Positions 41,887 through 50,705 are shown, counted from the first letter of the stretch. The stretch: DNA of 64,000 bases from Paenibacillus sacheonensis (GCF_009909195.1 NZ_JAAAMU010000005.1:372001-436000), one strand, 5' to 3'. Numbers and translations are program-made. The notes: a model not told the origin generated them from the sequence alone.

Positions 41887-42810
41887 ATGCAGGAATTTCA
41901 GCATATTTTCATCAGCATTATTATAGAAGCGTTTCCGTTCATCCTGCTGGGCGTCTTCGTCTCGGCCGTTCTCCAGGTATTCGTATCGGACCGGCTCATT
42001 GCCAGGCTGACGCCGCGCAACCCCATCGGAGGCGTGCTCTTCGGGAGCCTGCTCGGCCTGCTCCTGCCCTTATGCGAATGCGGCATGATTCCCATCGTCC
42101 GCAGGCTCATCCGCAAAGGCATGCCGCCTTACATCGGCATGGTGTTCATCTTCGCCGGCCCTATTCTCAATCCGATCGTGTTCGCTTCGACATTCAACGC
42201 CTTCCGCGCCCAGCCCTCGATTGCGTACGCCCGCATGGGGCTGGCTTTCGTCGTCTGCGTCCTGCTCGGACTCCTTCTGCATGCCTTCATGCGGCGGAAT
42301 CCGCTTAAACTCGGGCTTCATGCCTTCGTATCCCAAGGCTCCCGTCAGCCGGATGAGAATTACCAATACAATCACGGCCATGTTAACGGCGGATTTCAAG
42401 AACGCATCCAGGCCACGTTCACGCATGCCTCCGAAGAATTTTTCGATATCGGCAAATTTCTGATCATCGGCGCGTTCATAACCGCGTTCGCGCAGTCCGC
42501 GATCGATCCGGCGTGGCTCCACGGCGTCAGCGGGACGCCCGCCTTCGCCTCCCTGCTAATGATGGCCGCCGGTTTCGTGCTCTCGCTCTGCTCGACTTCC
42601 GATGCTTTCGTCGCCTCGTCGCTTCAAGGCCTCTTCGGCCCCGGCGCGCTGCTGGCCTTTCTTGTCTTCGGGCCGATGGTCGACGTCAAAAGCCTGCTGC
42701 TTCTCTTCGCCGCCTTCCGCAGCAAAGTCATTATCGGGATCGTCGCGTTCCTGGTCATCGCGGTCTGGATCGGATCCCTGCTGACGGAGAAGCTCATATT
42801 CGGAATTTGA
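41887..42810 (+). CDS. UPF0718/ArsP-like permease with CEC motif
   Basis: 307 residues from ATG at 41887 (AAAGGAGC 8 nt before). Eight or so membrane segments in two related halves; CEC at 63-65 in LLPLCECGMIPIVRRLIRKGMPP and CSTSDAF in the second half are family features. Related permeases (YcgR/YraQ, ArsP) move organoarsenicals or are linked to metal homeostasis, and usually pair with a TIGR03943 subunit, as found 16 bp downstream. The substrate is unknown; the CEC cysteines suggest thiol or metal chemistry. Confidence 0.9.
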   Translation: MQEFQHIFISIIIEAFPFILLGVFVSAVLQVFVSDRLIARLTPRNPIGGVLFGSLLGLLLPLCECGMIPIVRRLIRKGMPPYIGMVFIFAGPILNPIVFASTFNAFRAQPSIAYARMGLAFVVCVLLGLLLHAFMRRNPLKLGLHAFVSQGSRQPDENYQYNHGHVNGGFQERIQATFTHASEEFFDIGKFLIIGAFITAFAQSAIDPAWLHGVSGTPAFASLLMMAAGFVLSLCSTSDAFVASSLQGLFGPGALLAFLVFGPMVDVKSLLLLFAAFRSKVIIGIVAFLVIAVWIGSLLTEKLIFGI

Positions 42811-42825
42811 GGAGGCCTCCTGGAC

Positions 42826-43149
42826 ATGTCGACCAAACAGCGGACCATGATCGCGCATCATCTGATCCGATTTTGCATCCTTGGAGCGTTCGGTTTCTAT
42901 ATCGTCTACCTCGCCCGTACGGGCATGCTGGTCCGTTTCGTCGAGCCGAACCTTGTCGTTGCGGTCAAGCTGTCCGCGATCGGCCTGTTCGCGACGGCCA
43001 TTTATCAGCTTCAAGCCGCAGTTCAGGAATGGCACGGCATCGAGGCTGCCGCCTGCGACTGCAATCACGAGCCGTCCAAATCGTTCGCGGCCAACCTGTT
43101 CATCTACGGTTTATTCGCGCTCCCGCTCGTGCTGGGATTTATAAGTTAA
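42826..43149 (+). CDS. TIGR03943/DUF1980 permease subunit, shortened
   Basis: 107 residues: two or three membrane helices (IRFCILGAFGFYIVYLARTGML, VVAVKLSAIGLFATAIYQL, a C-terminal LFIYGLFALPLVLGF) and a CDCNHE loop. Full-length partners of CEC permeases are commonly 250-300 residues with a soluble beta-rich C-terminal domain; here the protein ends at the third helix and the next gene is an SASP, so the soluble part is absent rather than frameshifted (I find no continuation in another frame). GAGGAGG-type site and 16-bp spacing support translation with the permease. Confidence 0.75.
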   Translation: MSTKQRTMIAHHLIRFCILGAFGFYIVYLARTGMLVRFVEPNLVVAVKLSAIGLFATAIYQLQAAVQEWHGIEAAACDCNHEPSKSFAANLFIYGLFALPLVLGFIS

Positions 43150-43176
43150 TTGGAAAAAACTACATGGAATCCCGTC

Positions 43177-43205
43177 GCATAATAGCTTCCAGCGTATCCA
43201 TACTA
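43177..43205 (+). promoter_or_regulatory. Sigma-G promoter for the second SASP
   Basis: GCATA (43177-43181), 17 bp, CATACTA (43199-43205): a full match to the forespore sigma-G consensus, 25 nt before the SASP ATG. Confidence 0.88.
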
Positions 43206-43229
43206 AGGGTACCAAAGGAGGTGATTACA

Positions 43230-43454
43230 ATGGCTTCTTCCAACCGCAGCAGCAATTCCTTGCTCGTCCCTAACGCAACGGCGGCGCTTGATCAAATGAA
43301 ATATGAAGTCGCCCGTGAAATCGGCATTGCGATTCCGCAAGACGGTTACTATGGCGAAATGGCAACGCGCGACGCAGGTGCAATCGGCGGTAATATTACC
43401 CGCAAACTCGTGCAAATGGCAGAAATGCAACTCGCAGGCAGAGCTTCCCGTTAA
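43230..43454 (+). CDS. Alpha/beta-type small acid-soluble spore protein
   Basis: 74 residues, similar along its length to the SASP at 33.7 kb: ATAALDQMKYEVAREIGIAIPQDGYYGEMATRDAGAIGGNITRKLVQMAEMQL. Binds and protects spore DNA; cleaved by GPR at germination. AAAGGAGGTGATTACA precedes the ATG and a consensus sigma-G promoter precedes that. The two SASP genes in this window are paralogues on opposite strands 9 kb apart. Confidence 0.96.
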   Translation: MASSNRSSNSLLVPNATAALDQMKYEVAREIGIAIPQDGYYGEMATRDAGAIGGNITRKLVQMAEMQLAGRASR

Positions 43455-43494
43455 GGCAAAGCAATGTTCTCCTGGCAGCATGGCTGACCGAATC

Positions 43495-43533
43495 AAAGAA
43501 AAAGCTGCCCCTGCGAGCCGAGGCAGCTTCTTT
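43495..43533. terminator. Terminator between SASP and the 133-residue gene
   Basis: AAAGAAAAAGCTGCC pairs with GGCAGCTTCTTT (small internal mismatch); lies between convergent genes. Confidence 0.75.
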
Positions 43534-43541
43534 GCTATGTA

Positions 43542-43943
43542 TCAAGGCGTATCACGCAGCGCTTGCAGGCCGTACTTCGGCGTATAGCGGAACATGTTCG
43601 CCAGATTGTAATTGCTTTCGAAGAGGATGCTTGCCGACCAGGTTCCGGATCTCACGGAGAAATCATACATGATCTCGCCATGCGTCCAGTTCCGCTTCAA
43701 GTTAATGGAGTCCGCTGCCATCTCGCGGAATGCCTGCACCTGCTCTCGGGTCATGCCCTGCTCCGGCTTGCCGATGCGGCCGTTCTTGCTCTCGATGGGA
43801 TGATGCCGCACGCCGTACTTCCCGACGACGTTATTTCGGATTTGAATGATAACAGTACCCGCAAGCGAATGAAGCAATTCGTCCTCCAATTGTTTGAATA
43901 CACAATCAACCTGTCGATTTAATGACATTGCCTCCTGATTCAT
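43542..43943 (-). CDS. Unrecognised soluble protein
   Basis: 133 residues from ATG at 43943, chosen because GGAGGAG lies 9 nt before it, while the longer start at 43964 has none. Helical N-terminus (LNRQVDCVFKQLEDELLHSL), then a beta-like middle (GTVIIQIRNNVVGKYGVRHHPIESK) and a tail with WTHGEIMYDFSVRSGTWSASILFESNYNLANMFRY. No membrane segment or catalytic motif seen. The family is not known to me. Next gene upstream is the chemoreceptor, divergent. Confidence 0.75.
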   Translation of the reverse strand: MNQEAMSLNRQVDCVFKQLEDELLHSLAGTVIIQIRNNVVGKYGVRHHPIESKNGRIGKPEQGMTREQVQAFREMAADSINLKRNWTHGEIMYDFSVRSGTWSASILFESNYNLANMFRYTPKYGLQALRDTP

Positions 43944-44135
43944 GCGATCCGTCTCCTCCGCCATTTCTAATTAAGGATGTTTTTTCCAAATCATCCATTA
44001 GACCCATTATAGGACAGCGTACCTGATCTTACAACAGTTTTTTACAAAATCCTTACAGTAAATTCGGTTCTTTCGACATATAGCCAACCGGACCTTACAG
44101 TCCTTTCGACACAATATGATTATATAGGACCAATA

Positions 44136-44163
44136 TAGACAAAAAGCTTCGCGGTGATATAAT
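44136..44163 (+). promoter_or_regulatory. Promoter of the chemoreceptor gene
   Basis: TAGACA (44136-44141), 16 bp, perfect TATAAT (44158-44163), 33 nt before the ATG. It looks like sigma-A, not the sigma-D type common for motility genes. Confidence 0.7.
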
Positions 44164-44195
44164 GAGATTATTCCATAATTAGGAGGAGCAGCATT

Positions 44196-45455
44196 ATGCA
44201 ATGGTTCTCGACATTATCGATTCGGAATAAATTATTGACGGGCTGTTATGCCATCGTCGCCATTTTCTCCATTGCTTTGCTGCTTGGTTTGATCATGACG
44301 GGCGAAAGCATCGTGCTCGGCATTTGCATCATCGCGATAGCCGCAATCGTCACCTTCCCACTGGTCGGCGTCATCGAGAGAGCGCTTACATCTTCGATTC
44401 AAGAGATGACCGCCATCGCGTTCAGCATCTCCAAGGGCGACTTTACACAGAAAGTGGACGTCTCCTCCTCGGCATCGCTTGGCGAGCTCGGCCACTCGTT
44501 CAACAGCATGGTGGACAAGCTGCGCGATATCCTCAAAGAAACGTCGACGATTTCCAGAGTCGTGAACGATACGAGCCGCAGCATATTCGATAAGAACGTG
44601 GAGCTGAAAGGCGTTATGGAGCAGGTCGCCGCTTCGGCCGGCGAACTCGCTACCGGCGCCAATGAAATATCCGAGGACGTCGGCGACATGGCCGACTCCA
44701 TCCGTGAAATCGAAGACAAAGTGAGTACATATGCCCACTCCACCAAAGTCATGAACGAGCGCTCGGATCAAGCGCTGACCCTCGTCTCGCGCGGACGCCA
44801 AGCGGTCGAGAGCCAATCCCAAGGAATGGCCAAGAACGTGGAGGCCACCGAGAAGGTAGCTGCCGCGATCGAGGATCTGGCCCACAAGGCGCAGGGCATC
44901 TCGTCCATTACCAAGACGATATCGGATCTGGCGGAACAAACGAACCTGTTGTCGCTCAACGCATCCATCGAAGCGGCGCGCGCCGGCGAGCACGGCCGGG
45001 GGTTCGCCGTCGTTGCCCAAGAGGTGCGCAAGCTGGCCGAGGAATCCACCGCCTCCACGAAAGAAGTATTCACGCTCGTACGCGACATCGACGCCGGCGT
45101 GAAGCAGGCGATCCAGAACATCAAGGTCAACGAAGAGGTCGTGCGCATGCAGATGCAGATGCTGCGCGACTCCGAGCATATCTTCACGGAGATCGTCACG
45201 AGCGTCGAGTTCATCACCGCCCAGATCGGCCAGTTCTCCGGCGAGAGCGACGCGATGCTCGAGAGCGCCCGCAAAATTTCCGGTGCCATCCAAAACATCT
45301 CCGCCATCACGCAGCAATCCGCGGCAGGCACGGAACAAGTATCCGCCTCGATGAACGAACAGATCGGTTCGGTGCAAGCCGTCGTATCGGAAACGGAAAA
45401 AATGCAGCAAATCGTCATGCAGCTGCAGCGTACCATGTCGATCTTCAAGATCTAG
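44196..45455 (+). CDS. Methyl-accepting chemotaxis protein without extracellular domain
   Basis: 419 residues. Two adjacent membrane helices (residues about 15-35 and 38-58) are joined by only a few residues, so there is no outside ligand domain. A HAMP-like linker follows ([10 protein letters not shown]...[16 protein letters not shown]) and then a long coiled signalling domain with the hairpin tip core [35 protein letters not shown]. It may sense a membrane or cytoplasmic state or act through a partner. AGGAGGAGC precedes the ATG. Flanked by unrelated genes. Confidence 0.92.
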   Translation: MQWFSTLSIRNKLLTGCYAIVAIFSIALLLGLIMTGESIVLGICIIAIAAIVTFPLVGVIERALTSSIQEMTAIAFSISKGDFTQKVDVSSSASLGELGHSFNSMVDKLRDILKETSTISRVVNDTSRSIFDKNVELKGVMEQVAASAGELATGANEISEDVGDMADSIREIEDKVSTYAHSTKVMNERSDQALTLVSRGRQAVESQSQGMAKNVEATEKVAAAIEDLAHKAQGISSITKTISDLAEQTNLLSLNASIEAARAGEHGRGFAVVAQEVRKLAEESTASTKEVFTLVRDIDAGVKQAIQNIKVNEEVVRMQMQMLRDSEHIFTEIVTSVEFITAQIGQFSGESDAMLESARKISGAIQNISAITQQSAAGTEQVSASMNEQIGSVQAVVSETEKMQQIVMQLQRTMSIFKI

Positions 45456-45508
45456 CGAACGGATCTGACAGAGCTGCCGAAGACGCGCATCATCCATTCT
45501 TGCCAAAC

Positions 45509-45542
45509 AAAAGCCGCCTCGGTTAAGACCGGGCGGCTTTCT
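45509..45542. terminator. Terminator between chemoreceptor and GDSL esterase
   Basis: AAAAGCCGCC / GGGCGGCTTT stem with a CGGTTAAGACCG inner hairpin. Confidence 0.85.
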
Positions 45543-45553
45543 GCTTTGCGCGT

Positions 45554-46213
45554 TTACAATCCTTTATCGTATTCGTAGCCAATCGCTTGCAGGAACGCAC
45601 GGGCAATTACGGCATGTCCGGTCTGGTTCGGATGGACGCGATCCCAGGCAATCGTTCCCGAATACAGATGCTCCAGCACGCGGTTGAAGGCTTCCTGCGT
45701 ATCCACGAACAGCGTATCGTACTTGGCCGCGATCCGTTTGACCGCAGCGCCGTACCGATCCATTTGCGCCCTCATCGCGTCATTCGGATTCGGCTCTATG
45801 TAGAACGGCGTCAGGAGCACCAGGCCCTTCAGCTTCGGAAGCGTCGCGGCTACCAGTGCTTCCAACGTCGCTTCGTACTCCTCCAGATACACATGCGATT
45901 CCTTATTCGTCGGAGAATCGAATTGACGCCAAACGTCGTTCGTGCCGATCATGATCGACAGCCAGTCCGGCTTGAGATCATGCACGTCGGTCTGCCAACG
46001 GTTATTCAAATCACGGACGGTATTGCCGCTTGAACCCATATTGACGACGCGGATGCCGAGCTCCGGATAGGTCGACGTGAGCAGCGCGTCTACGACGCCC
46101 ACATAACCTTTGCCGATTGCATCGAATAACCCTTCGCCGACCGGCCTTGCTCGGCCGCAGTCCGTAATCGAGTCCCCGATCATGACCAGCTTCTCATGTT
46201 GACCAATGCGCAT
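45554..46213 (-). CDS. SGNH/GDSL-type esterase
   Basis: 219 residues without signal peptide. Block I MIGDSITDCG with S15, block II GSSGNT, block III IGTNDVW, and the last block DRVHPNQTGH with the catalytic Asp-His. The family hydrolyses acyl or acetyl esters, often on carbohydrates. It lies 15 bp downstream of an acetylxylan-esterase-type gene, so the pair may deacetylate plant polysaccharide or oligosaccharides inside the cell. Confidence 0.92.
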   Translation of the reverse strand: MRIGQHEKLVMIGDSITDCGRARPVGEGLFDAIGKGYVGVVDALLTSTYPELGIRVVNMGSSGNTVRDLNNRWQTDVHDLKPDWLSIMIGTNDVWRQFDSPTNKESHVYLEEYEATLEALVAATLPKLKGLVLLTPFYIEPNPNDAMRAQMDRYGAAVKRIAAKYDTLFVDTQEAFNRVLEHLYSGTIAWDRVHPNQTGHAVIARAFLQAIGYEYDKGL

Positions 46214-46228
46214 CTGGAATCCCTCCCC

Positions 46229-47191
46229 TTAATAATTGCCCAAGAAAAATTGAATCGTCTTGTCGGTGAAGCCAGGCAGTCCTTCGTGGCCGAAATCCGG
46301 GTAAATCTCCACCCGCTTCTGCGCCGTGATCTTGTTATAGGCCGCAAACTGCGACGACGGCGGACAGATCGTATCCATAAGGCCGACCCCCATCATCACT
46401 TCCCCTTGGATCCGGTTCGCAAGATGCTGAATGTCGATATAACCGAGCTTCATGAAGATCTCGTCTTCGCGTTCATGCTGCGGGTCGAAATTACGGAAGT
46501 AGGTTTTCAGTTCCGCATATGCATCCTTGGCCAAATCCATCTGCCAGACCCGTCGGTAATCGCTTAGAAACGGGAACACCGGCGCGAGCTTCTTGATTCT
46601 CGGCTCCAGCGCGGCACAAGCAATCGTCAATGCTCCGCCCTGCGAGCCGCCCATGGCGTAAACGCGCGAAGCGTCGACTCCCGGGCTGTCGATTGCGATG
46701 CCGGCCAGCTGCGCGCAGTCCAGGAAGATATGACGGAACAGCAGATGGTCCGGATCCCCGTCGAGCCCGCGAATAATATGGCCGTTCAGCGTGCTGCCGA
46801 CGACGCCGCCCGTATCCTCGGAATAACCGCCTTGTCCGCGGCAATCCAGCGAGAAGATCGAGAAGCCGAGCGAGACGTAGCTCAGTTTATCCGCCCATTC
46901 ACCCGCGCTGCCGGAATAACCGTGAAATTGGACAATGGCCGGATGCGGCTGCTCCGAATGGCGCGGCCGTGCATACTTGGCATGGACGCGAGCGCCCCTG
47001 ACGCCCGTGAAATACAAATCGAAGCATTCGGCAGCAGGTGTTTGAAATGGGCTCGGCACGAGCTCGATCGTAGGGTCCACGCCGCGCATCTCGGACAGCG
47101 CCCTCTCCCAATAAGCTTCGAAGTCGCCCGGTCTGGGATTGATTCCTGAATACGTTTGCAATTCTTGTAACGGCATATCGATTGCTGGCAT
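46229..47191 (-). CDS. Acetyl xylan esterase / cephalosporin-C deacetylase (CE7)
   Basis: 320 residues, the standard CE7 length. It starts with MPLQELQTYSGINPRPGDFEAYWERAL; RGQGG marks the family, GGSQGG carries the nucleophile S183, and the later GLMDTICPP and GHEG segments carry the acid and base. CE7 enzymes remove acetyl groups from xylo-oligosaccharides and from cephalosporin C, as hexamers in the cytosol. GGAGAAGGGGCG precedes the start. Probably in one transcript with the GDSL gene. Confidence 0.94.
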   Translation of the reverse strand: MPAIDMPLQELQTYSGINPRPGDFEAYWERALSEMRGVDPTIELVPSPFQTPAAECFDLYFTGVRGARVHAKYARPRHSEQPHPAIVQFHGYSGSAGEWADKLSYVSLGFSIFSLDCRGQGGYSEDTGGVVGSTLNGHIIRGLDGDPDHLLFRHIFLDCAQLAGIAIDSPGVDASRVYAMGGSQGGALTIACAALEPRIKKLAPVFPFLSDYRRVWQMDLAKDAYAELKTYFRNFDPQHEREDEIFMKLGYIDIQHLANRIQGEVMMGVGLMDTICPPSSQFAAYNKITAQKRVEIYPDFGHEGLPGFTDKTIQFFLGNY

Positions 47192-47329
47192 TTGATCGCC
47201 CCTTCTCCTCAGAAGATTCCTTTTTTATGTTACGTGTTTGCACCGTCACCTGTAAAGTAGCGATTCGTTATTTTTGGTGAATGCTCGCGACTATTGAGGG
47301 CAAAATGACATCATCGAGGAGGGAAGACC

Positions 47330-48220
47330 ATGCGGATTTTTGGGGGAACGCTTAAAGCGCTGCTGCTTGTCGTCGGATGGACGCTGTTAGCCTGCTCCGT
47401 CGGCGAGCTTCAAGGCGGTGATACCCGCGCGGCAGCGAACGAAGCCTCGACGGCGAACGAACAGAATCGGCTGACGACTTCTTCGCCAAGCGTCTCGGAT
47501 GCGGATGCCTTCTCCGGTCAAACGGGCAAAAGAAAACGAAGCGGCACGAAACCCGTATCCTGGGTGACGCTTCAGAAGCGTTATCCCGGCTCGTTCGTCA
47601 TCTGGGGGCCGCGGCGCTATCGCAGAGTCGCGCTGACCTTCGACGACGTTCCGGATCCGGCCTATACGCCGCAAGTGCTTGAGACGCTTGCACGCTATAA
47701 AGTCAGGGCAACCTTCTTCGTCGTCGGCCAGCGAGCCGCGGCCTATCCCGCGCTCGTGCAGCGCATGGCCAGGGAAGGACATATCGTCGGCAATCATTCG
47801 TGGAATCATCCCGTCTTCTCGAGAATCTCGCGTTATGCCATGCAGCAGCAGATTTTGCGAACCGACTGGGCGCTGCGTCCGCTGATCGGCTACAGCCCCC
47901 GCTTCGTCCGTCCGCCATATGGCGAAATCATGCCGGCGCAGGTCGAATGGCTGCGGAGCGGCGGATATACCGTGGTTAACTGGGATGTGGACTCCGAGGA
48001 TTGGCGCAGCTTGAACAGCCAGGCCATCCTGATCAACATCAAGCGAACGCTGCAGCCAGGTTCCATTATCCTGCAGCATGCCGGCGGAGGCAAAGGACAA
48101 GACCTGTCCGGGACCGTAGCTGCACTGCACCGTCTCATCAAGATGCTGCGCAGCAAGGGCTACGTCATCGTCACCTTGTCCGAGCTGCTCGGAAAGCCTG
48201 CAGCCCGCACGCAGCAATAA
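47330..48220 (+). CDS. Polysaccharide (chitooligo/peptidoglycan) deacetylase, NodB domain
   Basis: 296 residues. N-terminal membrane or lipoprotein signal (LLLVVGWTLLAC, possible lipobox with C22), a Ser/Thr-rich spacer, then NodB: TFDDVPD with D105/D106, GNHSWNHP with metal ligands H156 and H160, RPPYGE, WDVDSEDW and IILQHAGGGKGQDLSGT. The end motif is the QHAGG variant common in Bacillus spore-type deacetylases. It removes N-acetyl groups from wall glycan. Divergent from the acetyl esterase pair. Confidence 0.92.
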   Translation: MRIFGGTLKALLLVVGWTLLACSVGELQGGDTRAAANEASTANEQNRLTTSSPSVSDADAFSGQTGKRKRSGTKPVSWVTLQKRYPGSFVIWGPRRYRRVALTFDDVPDPAYTPQVLETLARYKVRATFFVVGQRAAAYPALVQRMAREGHIVGNHSWNHPVFSRISRYAMQQQILRTDWALRPLIGYSPRFVRPPYGEIMPAQVEWLRSGGYTVVNWDVDSEDWRSLNSQAILINIKRTLQPGSIILQHAGGGKGQDLSGTVAALHRLIKMLRSKGYVIVTLSELLGKPAARTQQ

Positions 48221-48292
48221 GCGGTACGTGATAATGGGCGAGTTGGTTTGTTGGTGAATGGAAAGTCAGTTGTTATACCGTAAATGGGCAAG

Positions 48293-48322
48293 AAAAAAGG
48301 CAGCCCGCCGGGGCTGCCTTTT
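48293..48322. terminator. Terminator between deacetylase and LysM-3D gene
   Basis: AAAAGGCAGCCC / GGGCTGCCTTTT, GCCG loop; between convergent genes. Confidence 0.9.
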
Positions 48323-48344
48323 CGTTACGATGCCACGCTTATGA

Positions 48345-49190
48345 TTAATCGAGGATGAATACTTTTACGTATTGAAAGCCGAAACTGCTTGCATCTTTTC
48401 TGGACTGCGGAACGAAGATGTCGATCCGGTTGCCGTTAATGGCGCTGCCTTGATCCGATGCGACGGCTATCATGCCGCCGGAAGGAAGTCCGTTAAAATC
48501 GTACCCTGTCACATACACTTTGCTGCCCATCGGAATGACGTCCGGATCGACCGCGATCGTGCCGAGTTTGAGCGGATTGCCGAAATAATCGACGGCTCCC
48601 CATCCGTTCTCCTCGGGGGCAGCGGTATACGCGCTCGCCTTTGCCTGCACGACATCCGTATAGACATACGATTTTCCCTTTACCGAGACTCGGTTCAGCT
48701 GCGGCTTCTTCGCCGTGGCCGACTTCGATTTCTTGGCCGTCGCAGCTGCCGGTGATTTCTTCGGCACGGCCTTCGCAACGGGCTTCTTCGCCGCTTTCTT
48801 CGGAGCAGCTGCCTTGCTCTTCGCTGCTTTCGGAGCTTCTGCCGCTGCCTTAGGGGCTGCTTTGGCAACGGACATCGCCGCTGCCGCGAGGTTGGCCCCA
48901 GCTGAGGCCTTCATCAGCTTGACGGCCGGTTCTCCGCTTGCCGTTGCTGCGGCCGTCTCCACCGTGGGCGGAATAACGAGCTGCAGTCCCTCGTAGATGT
49001 TGCCTTCGTCCACGAACGGGTTCGCCTGCATCAGTTCGCTGATCGTGATGCCGAACTTGCCGGACAGCTTCCAGAACGTATCGTCTTCATTCGCCTTGTA
49101 CAAGCCTTGCGCCTTTACGGCACCGGACTGCGACAGAATGGCAATGCCGAGCACTGCTGCTGCAATGCCCTTTTTCCAGGTGTTATTCAT
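48345..49190 (-). CDS. LysM + 3D-domain cell-wall protein
   Basis: 281 residues from ATG at 49190 (AAGGAGG 11 nt before). Signal peptide to about residue 28, one LysM at about 30-76 (YKANEDDTFWKLSGKFGITISELMQANP), a 100-residue Ala/Lys-rich linker, and a C-terminal 3D (Asp-Asp-Asp) domain at about 195-281 (TAVDP-type: GTIAVDPDVIPMGSKVYVTGYD, ASDQGSAINGNRIDIFV). Such proteins are probably lytic transglycosylase-like enzymes acting on peptidoglycan. The upstream c-di-AMP riboswitch ties its expression to turgor and potassium signalling. The 94% lysine/alanine linker is likely wall-spanning and basic. Confidence 0.92.
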   Translation of the reverse strand: MNNTWKKGIAAAVLGIAILSQSGAVKAQGLYKANEDDTFWKLSGKFGITISELMQANPFVDEGNIYEGLQLVIPPTVETAAATASGEPAVKLMKASAGANLAAAAMSVAKAAPKAAAEAPKAAKSKAAAPKKAAKKPVAKAVPKKSPAAATAKKSKSATAKKPQLNRVSVKGKSYVYTDVVQAKASAYTAAPEENGWGAVDYFGNPLKLGTIAVDPDVIPMGSKVYVTGYDFNGLPSGGMIAVASDQGSAINGNRIDIFVPQSRKDASSFGFQYVKVFILD

Positions 49191-49218
49191 GTTGTCGATT
49201 GCCTCCTTGGATTTACGG

Positions 49219-49245
49219 TCATATATCCGTGCGGATGATATATGA
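49219..49245 (-). promoter_or_regulatory. Hairpin between riboswitch and LysM-3D start
   Basis: TCATATATC (49219-49227) and GATATATGA (49237-49245) are perfect complements around a nine-base loop, ending just before the ribosome site. It may be part of the expression platform. Confidence 0.5.
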
Positions 49246-49295
49246 ACGTCATCGCGACAACGACCGAACCGCTGATTGAAGCGGAGTGTAGACGT

Positions 49296-49490
49296 CGTTC
49301 GTCGCATGCGGCCTGCGAGGTTAGTTGTCGGATTCGGATTGAGGAGTTCAACCCTACGCACGATCGCGTGCGATTCACCCCAGCGCCATGGCGCGGTGTA
49401 TCCGTCATGTGATGGACATCAGATGACGGAACCGGAGCAATATGACTTGCCCCAAAAGATCCCCCGTACGGTAACGTTTCGGCTCGCGTA
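49296..49490 (-). ncRNA. c-di-AMP riboswitch (ydaO/yuaA class)
   Basis: On the minus strand the conserved blocks appear in order: GGGGGATC (49465-49458), GGGGTGAATC (49381-49372), then ATCCGAATCCGACAACTA and TAACCTCGCAGGC (49339-49311), all hallmark segments of the ydaO/yuaA aptamer. It stands before a LysM-3D wall gene, a usual target of this class. The class turns genes off when c-di-AMP is high. It occupies most of the 369-bp spacer. Confidence 0.88.
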
Positions 49491-49559
49491 ATAGAATACC
49501 ATAGTCGTGAATAGTAAACCTACCGGTAAATACAACCACTAAGCAGGCAGACGGATGTT

Positions 49560-50705
49560 CTACCCGTTCTTGGGCAATGAGATGACCACGGTCGTCCCGA
49601 TGCCGGGATAGCTGGATAAATCGATTTTCCCGCGATGGCCTTCGATAATACGGTAGCAGACCATGAGACCGAGGCCGGTTCCGCTTTCCTTGGTCGTAAA
49701 GAAAGGACCGCCGAGAAAAGGCAGCAGTTCCTCCGGAATGCCGATCCCTTGATCGGTTATGGCTACCGAGATGGTATCGGGGTCGCTCGAATCCAGCTTG
49801 ATGCGCGTCGTTCCGCCTTTGGGCATTGCTTCGATCGCATTTTTGACCACGTTGACGAATACCTGCTTGAGCTGATTCTCCTCGCACAGCAGCACCGCGG
49901 ACTCCGCATCGTAGCTGGCGACCAACTGCACGTTGTTGATAACCGCCTGCGTCTCGAGCAGCGTGAGCACGCTCTGGATCGTCTTGACGAGATCATGCCT
50001 TCGGAATTGATTCGCCTGGGGCTTCGCCAGCGCCATGAATTCCTGCACGATGGAATTGATGCGGTCGAGCTCAACGAGCATGATGTCGAAGTACTCATGA
50101 TAACTGTTGATTTTGGTTTTCAGGAATTTGGAGAATCCGATCAGCGAGGTCAGCGGGTTGCGGATTTCATGCGCGATGCCTGCGGCCATTTGGCCGACCA
50201 CCGACAGCTTCTCCGACTGGATAAGCGCTTCTTCCTCTTTCTTGCGGTCGCGGATATCGCGAAATACGCTTTGCACGACCGTTCCTTTGCCGGGATAATG
50301 GCGGATTCGCGTACTGGAAACTTCGACGTCGATGATTTCGCCATAGAAGCCGACGAGCTTCGCTTCGGAGAATTCATTGGGCTCATCGGTATCCAGTACC
50401 TCCCGGAGCCGTGCCATGACGGTCTCCCGCTCGTCGGGGTGCATATAATTTTCCACCCGAGGATTGGCCAACAGCTCCGCCTCGGTTATGCCGAGTATGC
50501 GCAATCCCGCCTGATTCGTGAAGAGAATCGATTCGCAGTCGTGGACGAAAATCGGTTCGGGCAAATATTTGATCAGACGCTGGTAGCTCATGGAATCCGG
50601 ACGCAATTCTTGCGCGGATTCTTCGGAAGCGCCAGGCAGAAGCTCGAGTTTACGTTTCAATTGCGATGCAAGCAAGCGATTGCAATAAACGGCTTTGCGC
50701 CTCAT
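49560..50705 (-). CDS. PAS-domain sensor histidine kinase (KinA/KinE-like)
   Basis: 381 residues from ATG at 50705. No membrane segment. One PAS domain at about 40-155 (IKYLPEPIFVHDCESILFTNQAGLRILG, then GEIIDVEVSSTRI), HisKA with GIAHEIRNPLTSL (phospho-accepting H179), and an HATPase domain with NAIEAMPKGG, DQGIGIPEEL and GTGLGLMV. Cytosolic PAS kinases of this build often feed the sporulation phosphorelay, and Sda (6.5 kb) is a natural inhibitor of such kinases, but no link is proven. No response regulator lies beside it, consistent with an orphan phosphorelay kinase. Confidence 0.93.
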   Translation of the reverse strand: MRRKAVYCNRLLASQLKRKLELLPGASEESAQELRPDSMSYQRLIKYLPEPIFVHDCESILFTNQAGLRILGITEAELLANPRVENYMHPDERETVMARLREVLDTDEPNEFSEAKLVGFYGEIIDVEVSSTRIRHYPGKGTVVQSVFRDIRDRKKEEEALIQSEKLSVVGQMAAGIAHEIRNPLTSLIGFSKFLKTKINSYHEYFDIMLVELDRINSIVQEFMALAKPQANQFRRHDLVKTIQSVLTLLETQAVINNVQLVASYDAESAVLLCEENQLKQVFVNVVKNAIEAMPKGGTTRIKLDSSDPDTISVAITDQGIGIPEELLPFLGGPFFTTKESGTGLGLMVCYRIIEGHRGKIDLSSYPGIGTTVVISLPKNG

